In this document: positions 10,046 to 19,730 of the stretch, piece by piece | How positions within the stretch are numbered: the stretch's first letter is position 1 | Layout of the letters: the number at the start of each line of letters is the position of its first letter | Assembly: GCF_900112375.1 (NCBI RefSeq) | Contig: NZ_FOLS01000004.1 | Coordinates: 204,542-268,541, forward strand | Direction of reading: 5' to 3' | DNA from: Pseudomonas citronellolis | Lineage (GTDB): Bacteria; Pseudomonadota; Gammaproteobacteria; Pseudomonadales; Pseudomonadaceae | DNA: 64,000 nucleotides | The notes under the pieces: generated by a model | The model's input: only the letters and a program-made list of their open reading frames with translations | Told to the model about the DNA's origin: nothing | The model's database searches: none | Program-made: the position numbers and the translations under genes

Positions 10046-11329
10046 TCAGAACAACGCATCCAGGCAGCGGTACCAGGCGATGGCCGCGCCCAGGTAGAGC
10101 CGCTGCAGGCCATGCAGCGGGATCGGCTTCAGCGGCGCCGGCGGCAGCGGGAAGCGCTCGCCACGCCCGGCCAGGCGCAACGCCATATGCCGGCCCAGCG
10201 TGGTGGCCATGGCCACGCCGCGGCCGTTGTAGCCCAGCAGCGTCGACAACCCCGGCGCCGGTTCGTGCAGGTGCGGCAGGAAGTCCTGGGTCAGCGCCAC
10301 CCGGCCACTCCAGCGGTACTCGATGGGCACCCCGGCCAGCTGTGGATAAAGCTGCGCCAGGGATCGCTGCAGATGGCTCCAGTCGCCGTCGCCGGCGGGT
10401 TCGCTGAACGGCCCTCGCCCGCCCAGCAACAGGCGGCCCTGGGCATCACGCTTGAAGTAGAGCAGCAGGCGCCGGGCATCCGAGCAGACCTCGCCGCCGG
10501 GCAGCACGCTCGCCGCCAGTTCCGGCGACAGTGGGCGGGTGGCGATGATGAAGCTGTTCGCCGCGATCAAGGTGCGGCGCAGGCCCGGCCACAGGCCATC
10601 GGTGTAGCCATTGGTCGCCAGCAGCACCTTTTCCGCGCGTACCCGCGCACCGCCGGCCAACTCCAGCTGCCAGCGCCCGGCCTGGCGCTGCAGGCTCAGC
10701 ACCGGGCTGTGGCCATGCACCCGCGCCCCGGCGGCCAGCGCGGCGCGCACCAGGCCACGCACGTAGCTCAGCGGCTGCACGCTGCCGGCGCGCGGATCGA
10801 CCCAGGCGCCGAGATAATGTTCGTTGCCGATGCGCCGGGCCACCGCCTCACGGTCCAGCAGTTCCACGGGCACGCCGCGCCGGCGCCATTGCTCGGCGCG
10901 CTGCTCGATGCCACGCAGCGCCGCCGGTGACGCCGCCGGCTGGATCCAACCCTTGCGGGTGGCATCGCAGTCGATGCCGTGGCGCTGGATCAGGTTGAAC
11001 ACCTCGTCGGCGGCGTTTCCCGCCACTTCGCACAGGTATTCCCCCTGCTCACCGAATTTCGCCAGCAATTGCTCCGGGTCGAACTTCAGCCCCGGAATGA
11101 CCTGGCCGCCGTTGCGCCCCGAGGCGCCCCAGCCCGGCTCGCCGGCATCCAGCACGCAGGCGCGGATGCCCAGCTCCGCCAGGTGCAGGGCGGTGGACAG
11201 GCCGGTGAAGCCGGCCCCAACGATGGCGACATCCGTTTCCAGATCGCCCTGCAGGGGCGGCGTCGCTTGCGCCGGCGTGGCGCTGGCTGCCCACAGGGAC
11301 TGGGGCAGGTGGCGTGGCGCGACGCTCAT
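10046..11329 (-). CDS. FAD-dependent amine/amino-acid oxidoreductase (DAO family)
   Basis: This 427-residue flavoenzyme of the D-amino-acid oxidase-like family resembles gamma-glutamylputrescine oxidase PuuB and related amine oxidases. The FAD Rossmann motif is [19 protein letters not shown] near residues 38-56, followed by [15 protein letters not shown], a stretch typical of PuuB-type enzymes. A C-terminal [15 protein letters not shown] flavin-binding segment is also present. The start ATG overlaps the ATPase stop as ATGA, so it is translated with the transporter genes. The importer presumably supplies its substrate, which is an imported amino acid or amine of unknown identity. Confidence 0.88.
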   Translation of the reverse strand: MSVAPRHLPQSLWAASATPAQATPPLQGDLETDVAIVGAGFTGLSTALHLAELGIRACVLDAGEPGWGASGRNGGQVIPGLKFDPEQLLAKFGEQGEYLCEVAGNAADEVFNLIQRHGIDCDATRKGWIQPAASPAALRGIEQRAEQWRRRGVPVELLDREAVARRIGNEHYLGAWVDPRAGSVQPLSYVRGLVRAALAAGARVHGHSPVLSLQRQAGRWQLELAGGARVRAEKVLLATNGYTDGLWPGLRRTLIAANSFIIATRPLSPELAASVLPGGEVCSDARRLLLYFKRDAQGRLLLGGRGPFSEPAGDGDWSHLQRSLAQLYPQLAGVPIEYRWSGRVALTQDFLPHLHEPAPGLSTLLGYNGRGVAMATTLGRHMALRLAGRGERFPLPPAPLKPIPLHGLQRLYLGAAIAWYRCLDALF

Positions 11330-12069
11330 GCCTGCACCCCCGACGGTTCCAGCAGGCGCCTGAGGAAGTCCCGGGTGCGCTGATGCTGCGGCGCCCCCAG
11401 CACCTGTTGCGGCGGCCCTTCCTCGACGATGCGGCCGCTGTGCAGGAAGCACACCTTGTCCGCCACTTCGCGGGCGAAGCCCATCTCGTGGGTGACCACG
11501 ATCATGGTCATGCCCTCGTCGGCCAGGCGGCGCATCACGCCCAGTACCTCGCCGACCAGTTCGGGGTCGAGCGCCGAAGTCGGCTCGTCGAAGAGAATCG
11601 CCTTGGGCTGCATGGCCAGCGCGCGGGCAATGGCCACGCGCTGCTGCTGGCCGCCGGAGAGTTCGTCGGGGTAGGCCTCGACACGGTGCGCCAGGCCGAC
11701 CTTGTCGAGCAGCGCCAGGGCCCGCTCGCGCACTTCGCGAACCGGCTCCTTCTTCACGTAGACCGGGCCTTCCATCACGTTCTCCAGCACGTTGCGGTGG
11801 GGGAACAGGTTGAAGCGCTGGAACACCATGGCCACCTGGGTGCGGATGGCATGGATGCTGCCGGCGTGCCGGTCGACCTTGGCGTCGGACACCAGCACCT
11901 CGCCGCCCTGGTAGTCCTCCAGGCCGTTGATGCAGCGCAGCAGCGTGGACTTGCCGGAACCGGACGGGCCGATCAGGCACACCACCTCGCCGCTGTCGAC
12001 GCTCAGGTCGATGCCTTCGAGCACCGCCACGTCGCCGTAGCTCTTGTGCAGGTCGCGGATGCGGATCAT
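11326..12069 (-). CDS. Amino acid ABC transporter ATP-binding protein (GlnQ/HisP type)
   Basis: This 247-residue ATPase of a polar amino acid importer has Walker [10 protein letters not shown] (residues 34-42), ABC signature LSGGQQQR, Walker B AILFDEP and switch His in VVTHEMGF. It overlaps the permease gene upstream and the oxidase gene downstream by four bases each, indicating one operon. The predicted transporter is completed by the permease and binding protein genes. Confidence 0.95.
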   Translation of the reverse strand: MIRIRDLHKSYGDVAVLEGIDLSVDSGEVVCLIGPSGSGKSTLLRCINGLEDYQGGEVLVSDAKVDRHAGSIHAIRTQVAMVFQRFNLFPHRNVLENVMEGPVYVKKEPVREVRERALALLDKVGLAHRVEAYPDELSGGQQQRVAIARALAMQPKAILFDEPTSALDPELVGEVLGVMRRLADEGMTMIVVTHEMGFAREVADKVCFLHSGRIVEEGPPQQVLGAPQHQRTRDFLRRLLEPSGVQA

Positions 12070-12722
12070 CGCTTGCTCCTCCGGCCGATACGCGCCTCGA
12101 GGCGGCGCAGGGCGAACGACAGCGGCAGGCTCATGGCCAGGTAGAGCAGCGCCACCAGGGTGTAGACGGTCATGTTCTCGAAGGTCGAGGAGGCGATCAG
12201 CTGGCCGGCGCGGGTCATCTCCGCGACCGTGATGGTGGAGACCAGCGAGGAGTCCTTGAGCATCATCACCAGGGTGTTGCCGTAGGGCGGCAGGGCGATG
12301 CGGAAGGCCTGCGGCAGCACCACCCGGCGCATCACCATGGCGCCGCGCATGCCGAGGGACTCGGCAGCCTCGATCTGCCCCTGATGGATGGCCTGGATGC
12401 CGGCGCGGAAGTTCTCCGCCTGGTACGCCGAGTAGGCGATGCCCAGGCCGATCACCCCGGCCTGGAAGGCGCTGAGCTGGACACCGAAATCCGGCAGGAC
12501 GAAATAGATGTAGAACAGCTGGACGATGATCGGCAGGCCGCGGATGACGTTGACGACGGTGGTGCCGGCCAGCGCCAGGGCGCGGTAGCGGGAGACCATC
12601 ATCAGCGCCAGGGCCAGGCCGATCAGCGAACTGAGCAGGAAGGACGCCGCCGTGACCTGCAGGGTGATCACCGCCCCCTTGAGCAGGATGGGCAGGAAAT
12701 CCATGGCGTTCTGAAGAAACAT
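12066..12722 (-). CDS. Amino acid ABC transporter permease (HisM family)
   Basis: This 218-residue inner-membrane permease has about five membrane segments and the EAA loop that docks the ATPase ([20 protein letters not shown], then [15 protein letters not shown]). The family usually has 215-230 residues. The ATG at 12722 gives [11 protein letters not shown] and is preferred to a GTG at 12758. Only one permease gene is present, so the transporter may use a homodimer. Confidence 0.92.
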   Translation of the reverse strand: MFLQNAMDFLPILLKGAVITLQVTAASFLLSSLIGLALALMMVSRYRALALAGTTVVNVIRGLPIIVQLFYIYFVLPDFGVQLSAFQAGVIGLGIAYSAYQAENFRAGIQAIHQGQIEAAESLGMRGAMVMRRVVLPQAFRIALPPYGNTLVMMLKDSSLVSTITVAEMTRAGQLIASSTFENMTVYTLVALLYLAMSLPLSFALRRLEARIGRRSKR

Positions 12723-12777
12723 GGCGATTACCTGGTAGAGCGCGAAGGCGCCGCCCACGGGCGCGGGCGGCGACGGA

Positions 12778-13530
12778 TCAGTCGAGGTTCCACTTGGCGC
12801 GGATGCGCTGCAGGGTGCCGTCGGCGCGGATGCTGGCGATGCCCCGGTTGACGCGCTGCAGCAGCGCCGGGTCGTCCTTGCGCAGCACCAGGCTGACGTC
12901 GCCGTGGATCACCGGCTGGTAGTCGCGGACCAGGCGCACCTTGGACTGGCCGCCCTTGGCCAGTTGGTAGGCCAGCACCGGCTGGTCGGCGAAGGCCGCC
13001 TTGATGCGGCCCAGGGCCAGGTCGCGGAGCAGGTCGTTGATGGAGTCGTAGCCGCGCACTTCCTTGAAGATGCCGCGCTTGTTCAGCTCGTCGAGGAACA
13101 CGGTGCCGACCTGGGCGCCGACCACCTCGCCCTTGAAGTCGTCCATGCGGGTATAGGCGCCGCTGTCGTCGGCGCGCACCACCAGGCCCTCGCCATAGGA
13201 GAACACCGGGTCGGAGAACTGCACGACCTTTTCCCGCGGCGGCGTCTTGAGCATGGCCGCGGAGATCAGGTCGATCTTCCCGGAGGTCAGCGAGGGGATC
13301 AGCGCGGCGAAGTTGGTCTGCTGGATCTGCGTGTCGAAGCCGGCGGCCTTGCCCACCGCTTCCACGGTGTCGACCATCATCCCCTGGATGCTCTGGCTCT
13401 GGATGTCGAGGAAGGTGAAGGGGACGCCGGTGGAGGTGGCGCCGACCTTGAGGGTCTCGGCCGCGGCGGGGCCGGCGAACAGCGCCGAGGCGGCGCAGGC
13501 GAGAACGAAGGCACGGATGCTCTGATGCAT
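12778..13530 (-). CDS. Amino acid ABC transporter substrate-binding protein (SBP family 3)
   Basis: This 250-residue periplasmic receptor has a signal peptide ending near Ala-Ala-Ala-Glu (residues 22-25). The family 3 pattern is visible: LKVGATSTGVPFTFLD, GMMVDTVEAVGKAAGFD, then SGKIDLISAAMLKTPPR. It is the first gene of the transporter operon, with GGGAG nine bases before its ATG, and is followed by permease, ATPase and flavin oxidase genes. The ligand is unknown. Confidence 0.92.
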   Translation of the reverse strand: MHQSIRAFVLACAASALFAGPAAAETLKVGATSTGVPFTFLDIQSQSIQGMMVDTVEAVGKAAGFDTQIQQTNFAALIPSLTSGKIDLISAAMLKTPPREKVVQFSDPVFSYGEGLVVRADDSGAYTRMDDFKGEVVGAQVGTVFLDELNKRGIFKEVRGYDSINDLLRDLALGRIKAAFADQPVLAYQLAKGGQSKVRLVRDYQPVIHGDVSLVLRKDDPALLQRVNRGIASIRADGTLQRIRAKWNLD

Positions 13531-13599
13531 GGTGGGTCTCCCAGTGGACGCTCATTGTTGTGGTTGTGCGTGTGGGTACCTCTGGATCGGCAGGAGGCG

Positions 13600-13677
13600 A
13601 TTCGGACGATATATTCAATTTACAAAAATCGCAAAGAGATTTATAAGTATCGAATATCGATATGGAGAAGACAAAAA
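13600..13677. promoter_or_regulatory. AT-rich divergent promoter region of the transporter operon and IclR gene
   Basis: The stretch is strikingly AT-rich within GC-rich surroundings and contains the imperfect palindrome TATCGAATATCGATA at about 13648-13662. It lies just upstream of the IclR ATG at 13678. It is the likely site for both promoters and an IclR operator. No experimentally defined motif is recognised. Confidence 0.5.
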
Positions 13678-14451
13678 ATGTCTGAAGGGAGCCTGCTGTT
13701 CAATCAGTCGCTGGAGAAGGGCCTGGCGGTGCTGCGCGCCTTCGATGCGCGCCGGCGCACCATGAGCCTGGCGGAAGTGGCCGAGGCAGCGGGAATCAAC
13801 AAGAGTTCGGCGCAGCGCATGGTGCACACCCTCGAAGCGCTGGGCTACCTGCGCAAGCATGAGCAGACGCGGCGTTTCCAGCTGACGCCGAAGGTCATGG
13901 AGATCGGCTACAACTACCTGGCCGCGGACACCCTGGTGGACGTGGCCAACCCCTTCCTGGCCGAGCTGTCGCAGATCACCGGGGAAACCACCAACCTCAC
14001 CGAGCCCGACGGCCTGGACATGGTCTACGTGGCGCGCTTCGTGGCGCCCAAGTTCATCCCCATCCACATGCCCATCGGCAGCCGCATCCCGATGTACTGC
14101 ACCGGTTGCGGCCGCGCCTACCTCAGCGGCCTGGACGACGAGGAGGCCGCGGAAATGCTACGACGCAGCGAGCCGCAGCGCCTGACGCAGAACACCCTGA
14201 CCGACGTCGAGGCGATCCTCGAGACCGTGCGCACGGCGCGCAGCAAGGGCTATGCGGTGAATGCGGAAGAGATGTTCCTGGGCGACATGAGCATCGCCGC
14301 GCCCATCCTCGACAGCCGCGGCCAACCGGTGGCCGCCGTCCACGTGGTGGCGCCGACCAGCCGCTGGAGCCGGGAAGATGCCGAGCGCAAGCTGGCGCCG
14401 GCGGTGATCGAGTGCGCGCGGGCGATCCGCACGTCGATCCGAGCGCTCTGA
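13678..14451 (+). CDS. IclR-family transcriptional regulator
   Basis: This 257-residue regulator has the N-terminal IclR HTH (SLEKGLAVLRAFD, then SLAEVAEAAGINKSSAQRMV) and a C-terminal effector-binding GAF-like domain with IPMYCTGCGRAYLSGL and GYAVNAEEMFLGDMSIAAPI. It is divergent from the amino acid transporter operon across a 147-bp gap and probably controls it in response to the imported compound or a breakdown product. Confidence 0.92.
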   Translation: MSEGSLLFNQSLEKGLAVLRAFDARRRTMSLAEVAEAAGINKSSAQRMVHTLEALGYLRKHEQTRRFQLTPKVMEIGYNYLAADTLVDVANPFLAELSQITGETTNLTEPDGLDMVYVARFVAPKFIPIHMPIGSRIPMYCTGCGRAYLSGLDDEEAAEMLRRSEPQRLTQNTLTDVEAILETVRTARSKGYAVNAEEMFLGDMSIAAPILDSRGQPVAAVHVVAPTSRWSREDAERKLAPAVIECARAIRTSIRAL

Positions 14452-14461
14452 GGCAGGTGCC

Positions 14462-15349
14462 TCAGGACGTCTCTTCCGGGCGCGGTTCCTCGTGGCTCTT
14501 CACCACCTTGGGCGACAGGCGCAGGCTGCGCAGGCTACGCTTGACGCTCTTGAGGTGGTTGACCAGGTCCGGGCCGCGGGCCATGGCCACGCCCATGGCC
14601 AGCACGTCGATCACCACCAGATGGGCGATGCGCGAGGTCAGCGGGGTGTAGATGTCGGTGTCTTCGTGGACGTCCACCGCCAGGTTCACCGTGGCCAGGT
14701 CGGCCAGCGGGGTCTGGCTGGGGCACAGGGTGATGAGGGTGGCGCCGGCCTCGCGGACCAGGTTGGCGGTCACCAGCAGGTCCTTGGAGCGGCCGGACTG
14801 CGAGATGCAGATGGCCACGTCGCTGGGCTTCAGGGTCACCGCCGACATCGCCTGCATGTGCGGGTCGGAATAGGCCGCGGCCGACAGCAGTAGGCGGAAG
14901 AACTTGTGCTGGGCGTCGGCGGCCACCGCGCCGGAGGCGCCGAAGCCGTAGAACTCCACGCGCTGGGCGTGGGCGATGGCGGCGATGGCGCGCTCCAGGG
15001 CGTGGGTGTCGAGCTTCTCGCGCACTTCCATCAGCGAATGCAGGGTGGTGTCGAAGATCTTCAGGCTGAAGTCGGTGACCGAGTCGCTTTCGCTGATCGC
15101 GAACTGGCCGAAGCTGGCGCCGGCGGCCAGGCTCTGCGCCAGCTTCAGCTTGAGGTCCTGGAAGCCGGTGCAGCCGATGGCGCGGCAGAAGCGCACGATG
15201 GTCGGCTCGCTGACGCCTACCCCGTGGGCGAGGTCGGCCATGGAGCTGTGCATGACCGAGGCGGGGTCCTGCATCACGTGATCGGCGACCTTGAGTTCCG
15301 ACTTGCGAAGCAGATGACGCGACTGGGCAATGTGCTGCAACAGGTTCAC
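14462..15349 (-). CDS. RpiR/HexR-family transcriptional regulator
   Basis: This 295-residue regulator has an N-terminal RpiR HTH (DLAHGVGVSEPTIVRFCRAI) and a C-terminal SIS sugar-phosphate-binding domain (VEFYGFGASGAVAADAQHKF and ICISQSGRSKDLL). HexR proteins repress glucose and Entner-Doudoroff genes and release DNA on binding 2-keto-3-deoxy-6-phosphogluconate. This appears to be the paralogue next to the second zwf in P. aeruginosa (PA5438-PA5439), not HexR itself. The start is a GTG at 15349, set by the conserved MNLLQHIAQSRHLLR opening. It is divergent from zwf, with a HexR-type box between. Confidence 0.88.
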   Translation of the reverse strand: MNLLQHIAQSRHLLRKSELKVADHVMQDPASVMHSSMADLAHGVGVSEPTIVRFCRAIGCTGFQDLKLKLAQSLAAGASFGQFAISESDSVTDFSLKIFDTTLHSLMEVREKLDTHALERAIAAIAHAQRVEFYGFGASGAVAADAQHKFFRLLLSAAAYSDPHMQAMSAVTLKPSDVAICISQSGRSKDLLVTANLVREAGATLITLCPSQTPLADLATVNLAVDVHEDTDIYTPLTSRIAHLVVIDVLAMGVAMARGPDLVNHLKSVKRSLRSLRLSPKVVKSHEEPRPEETS

Positions 15350-15393
15350 TGGGCTGGACTCGGCTATGATCGGCGGATGGGATGTAGTCGGCC

Positions 15394-15408
15394 TGTAGTT
15401 ATACTACA
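15394..15408. promoter_or_regulatory. HexR-type operator in the rpiR-zwf intergenic region
   Basis: TGTAGTTATACTACA is a perfect 6-bp inverted repeat around TAT and fits the reported HexR consensus TGTARTWWWAYTACA at every position. It lies 45 bases upstream of both the regulator start and the zwf start, placed for joint control. Confidence 0.85.
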
Positions 15409-15453
15409 AGTCAGGTGGTCACGCCCAGGCAATAAGTGGTGGAGCAGTACCCG

Positions 15454-16926
<1,473 letters not shown>

Positions 16927-16942
16927 GGTAGTGGGTCCGCTT

Positions 16943-17250
16943 TTCGTAGGAGCGAGCTTGCTCGCGAACGGGGCTTCGCCGGCAATTTCGGTGCTTGACC
17001 TGGAGAGCGCCCTCTCCCTAACCCTCTCCCTGAAGGGAGAGGGGACCGTTGGGCAGAACTGGATACTCTGGAGTTAGCCGGCAGCACCGAAGGTTTCCGG
17101 CTGAAACCATTCCTCCTCTCGGCACGGACTAGCCCCCTCTCCCTTCAGGGAGAGGGCTGGGGAGAGGGAGCGGAGTCAATCCAAAGCTCCGCTGCAACCG
17201 GGAAACTCCATTCGCGAGCAAGAACTAGGCGTCCCCCTCGCTCCTACGAA
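16943..17250 (+). repeat. Left arm of a long inverted repeat flanking trhP (composite REP element)
   Basis: The arm opens with a REP core (16946-16969) and closes with a REP variant carrying a 14-nt insertion (17211-17247). Between these it holds two C/T-rich hairpins, CCCTCTCCCTAACCCTCTCC with its complementary GGGAGAGGG (17010-17043) and an inverted relative near 17137-17180. The whole arm matches the reverse complement of 18692-18984 nearly throughout. It fills the 413-bp gap between zwf and trhP, with no gene in it. Confidence 0.9.
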
Positions 17251-17339
17251 AAGCCCACCAGCAACATTGACCCCGCTCAGGGCACCAAACCCCCGCCCCC
17301 GCTAGAGTGCAGCGTTTTATCCACAACCGTCCCCACACC

Positions 17340-18698
17340 ATGCTCCAAGCCCCCGAACTGCTCTCCCCCGCCGGCTCGCTGAAAGCCATGCGCCACGCCT
17401 TCGCCTACGGCGCCGATGCCGTCTATGCCGGGCAACCGCGCTACAGCCTGCGGGTGCGCAACAACGAATTCGATCTGGCCAACCTGGCCATCGGCATCGC
17501 CGAGGCCCATGCCCTGGGCAAGCGTTTCTACCTGGTGGTGAACATCGCCCCGCACAACGCCAAATTGAAAACCTTCCTGGCCGACCTGGAACCGGTGCTG
17601 GCCCTGGGGCCGGATGCGCTGATCATGTCCGACCCGGGGATGATCATGCTGGTGCGCCAGCATTTCCCTACGGCGAACATCCACCTCTCGGTGCAAGCCA
17701 ACGCGGTGAACTGGGCCAGCGTGGCCTTCTGGCGCGACCAGGGGCTGTCGCGGGTGATCCTGTCCCGCGAGCTGTCGTTGGAGGAGATCGGCGAAATCCG
17801 CGAGAAGGTCCCGGACATGGAGCTGGAGGTGTTCGTCCACGGCGCCCTGTGCATGGCCTACTCCGGGCGCTGCCTGCTGTCGGGTTACATCAACCGCCGC
17901 GACCCCAACCAGGGCACCTGCACCAACGCCTGCCGCTGGCAGTACCAGGCGCACCCGGCCCGGGAGGACGAGCTGGGCCAACTGGTGCGCGAACCCACCC
18001 TCGGCGAAGGCGCGCCCACCGACGCGGTGTTCCTGCTGGAGGAAGGCAACCGCCCCGGCGAATTGATGGAGGCCCACGAGGACGAGCACGGCACCTACAT
18101 CATGAATTCCAAGGACCTGCGCGCCATCCAGCACGTGCAGCGCCTGGCCGAGATGGGCGTGCACTCGCTGAAGATCGAGGGCCGCACCAAGTCGCACTAC
18201 TACGTGGCGCGCACCGCCCAGGCCTACCGCAAGGCGATCGACGACGCCGTGGCCGGCCGGCCCTTCGACCGTGGCTTGATGGACGAGCTGGAGTCCCTGG
18301 CCCACCGTGGCTACACCGAGGGTTTCCTGCGCCGCCATGTGCATGACGAGTATCAGAATTACCAGTACGGCAGCTCGCGGGCAGAGCGCCAGCAGTTTGT
18401 CGGGGAGTTCACTGGCGCCCGCCGTGGCGAGCTCGCCGAGGTAAGGGTGAAGAACCGCTTCGCGGTGGGTGACAGCCTCGAACTCATGACTCCGGGTGGG
18501 AACCGTACGCTGTGGCTGGAGCACCTGGAGAATGTTCGTGGTGAAGCCATCGAGGTGGCGCCGGGTGATGGGCACGTCGTGTATCTGCCGGTGCCGGCGG
18601 GGGTGGGGCTGGATCATGGGTTGCTGATGCGGGATCTGGTGGAGCAGCCGGCTAAGGCGGGGTGTGGGGGGAGTTGTGGTTGCGGAGGCTCTTCGTAG
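17340..18698 (+). CDS. trhP: tRNA hydroxylation protein TrhP, peptidase U32 family (YegQ-like)
   Basis: This 452-residue protein is close to E. coli YegQ/TrhP, which acts with prephenate in making 5-hydroxyuridine at tRNA position 34 despite its peptidase U32 name. The U32 signature EVFVHGALCMAYSGRC is followed by further Cys residues in the RDPNQGTCTNACRW segment, likely Fe-S ligands. Other family blocks are PELLSPAGSLKAM, LSVQANAVNWASV and KIEGRTKSHYY. ATG at 17340 gives the family start. The tail is Cys/Gly-rich (GCGGSCGCGGSS) and the TAG stop lies inside a REP element (18695-18718). The gene sits alone between two inverted repeat arms. Confidence 0.92.
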   Translation: MLQAPELLSPAGSLKAMRHAFAYGADAVYAGQPRYSLRVRNNEFDLANLAIGIAEAHALGKRFYLVVNIAPHNAKLKTFLADLEPVLALGPDALIMSDPGMIMLVRQHFPTANIHLSVQANAVNWASVAFWRDQGLSRVILSRELSLEEIGEIREKVPDMELEVFVHGALCMAYSGRCLLSGYINRRDPNQGTCTNACRWQYQAHPAREDELGQLVREPTLGEGAPTDAVFLLEEGNRPGELMEAHEDEHGTYIMNSKDLRAIQHVQRLAEMGVHSLKIEGRTKSHYYVARTAQAYRKAIDDAVAGRPFDRGLMDELESLAHRGYTEGFLRRHVHDEYQNYQYGSSRAERQQFVGEFTGARRGELAEVRVKNRFAVGDSLELMTPGGNRTLWLEHLENVRGEAIEVAPGDGHVVYLPVPAGVGLDHGLLMRDLVEQPAKAGCGGSCGCGGSS

Positions 18699-18984
18699 GA
18701 GCGAGCTTGCTCGCGAACGGAGTTTCCCGGTTGCAACGGAGCCTTGGATTGACTCCGCTCCCTCTCCCCAGCCCTCTCCCTGAAGGGAGAGGGGGCTAGT
18801 CCGTGCCGAGAGAAGTGATGGTTTCAGTCGGAAACCTTCGGTGTTGCCGGCTGACTCAGGAATACCCAAGCACGCCGAACGGTCCCCTCTCCCTTCAGGG
18901 AGAGGGTTAGGGAGAGGGCGCTCTTCAGGTCAAGCGCCGAGATTGCCGGCGAAGCCCCGTTCGCGAGCAAGCTCGCTCCTACAA
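18692..18984 (-). repeat. Right arm of the long inverted repeat flanking trhP
   Basis: It contains REP cores at 18695-18718 and 18959-18982 (inverted) and two C/T-rich hairpins. Read on the minus strand it follows the left arm (16943-17250) base for base with scattered mismatches, one poorly matching stretch of about 30 bases, and no 14-nt insertion. It fills the 305-bp gap between trhP and the next gene, which holds no coding sequence. Confidence 0.9.
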
Positions 18985-19003
18985 AATCCCCCCGACCACC
19001 AAC

Positions 19004-19723
19004 TCACGGATTCTGCAAAAACACCACATACCCCCGGAACCACGGACTGCGCTCCAGATACTCCGGCGCCTGCCACTGCCCATACTGCGCCAGGCCGATG
19101 CGGAACGGCAGCTGCAGGCGCGCCACCCTGGGCAGGTAGCGCTGGTAGTCGGGAATCGTCCGCCGCCCCTGGTAGGTCTGCACCACCACCTCGTCCACCA
19201 CGTCCTTGAGTTCATTGATGGTCGCCGGCTCCGCGTTGCTGCTCCAGTCCAGCAGGCCGGTGATGCTCAGGCGGTATTCGATCGGCAGGCGCCGGCGGAA
19301 GTCGCGCAGGAAGGCCACGTATTCGTGGAGGTAGCGGGTGCGGGCATCGAAGTCGATCTGCACGCCCAGCAGCGGGTTGCCGGCGCGCTGCCAGCGGCGC
19401 AGCTGGGCCAGCAGAGTGGCGTAGCTGTCCTCGCTCCAGCGCAGGCTGTGGGCGCGGTAGACCAGCCACACCTGGCCCGTGCGCAGGCGCGGCATGGCGA
19501 TGCCCTGGGCGTGCAGGCGCGCCGGTTGTTCGGGGGCGCCGCGCGGGGCGCTGACCTGGCCCTGCAGCACGTACAACGTGCGCGCCTGGCGCAGCACCGG
19601 CTGGGCCTGCACGCCGCCCCACAGCCAGAAGGCGTCGTAGTCGGCGGCATCCACCACCCCGGCGCGGGCCGTGGCGCTCCACAGCAGCAGGCCCAGCGCC
19701 AGACTCTTCGCGGCCAGGCCCAT
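19004..19723 (-). CDS. DUF3142 domain-containing secreted protein
   Basis: This 239-residue protein has an N-terminal signal peptide ([18 protein letters not shown], about residues 1-21). The DUF3142 features are an AFWLWGG opening, [20 protein letters not shown] and the [11 protein letters not shown] segment, which resemble a TIM-barrel glycoside-hydrolase-like fold. Its activity is unknown. It starts seven bases after the stop of the 729-residue gene, so the two form one operon and probably work together at the cell envelope. Confidence 0.8.
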   Translation of the reverse strand: MGLAAKSLALGLLLWSATARAGVVDAADYDAFWLWGGVQAQPVLRQARTLYVLQGQVSAPRGAPEQPARLHAQGIAMPRLRTGQVWLVYRAHSLRWSEDSYATLLAQLRRWQRAGNPLLGVQIDFDARTRYLHEYVAFLRDFRRRLPIEYRLSITGLLDWSSNAEPATINELKDVVDEVVVQTYQGRRTIPDYQRYLPRVARLQLPFRIGLAQYGQWQAPEYLERSPWFRGYVVFLQNP

Positions 19724-19730
19724 GGCCGCG

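Noticed and set aside
17010..17043. C/T-rich hairpin as a zwf terminator
   Set aside because: The same block occurs in several unrelated places inside composite repeats and has no T run, so it is treated as a repeat.
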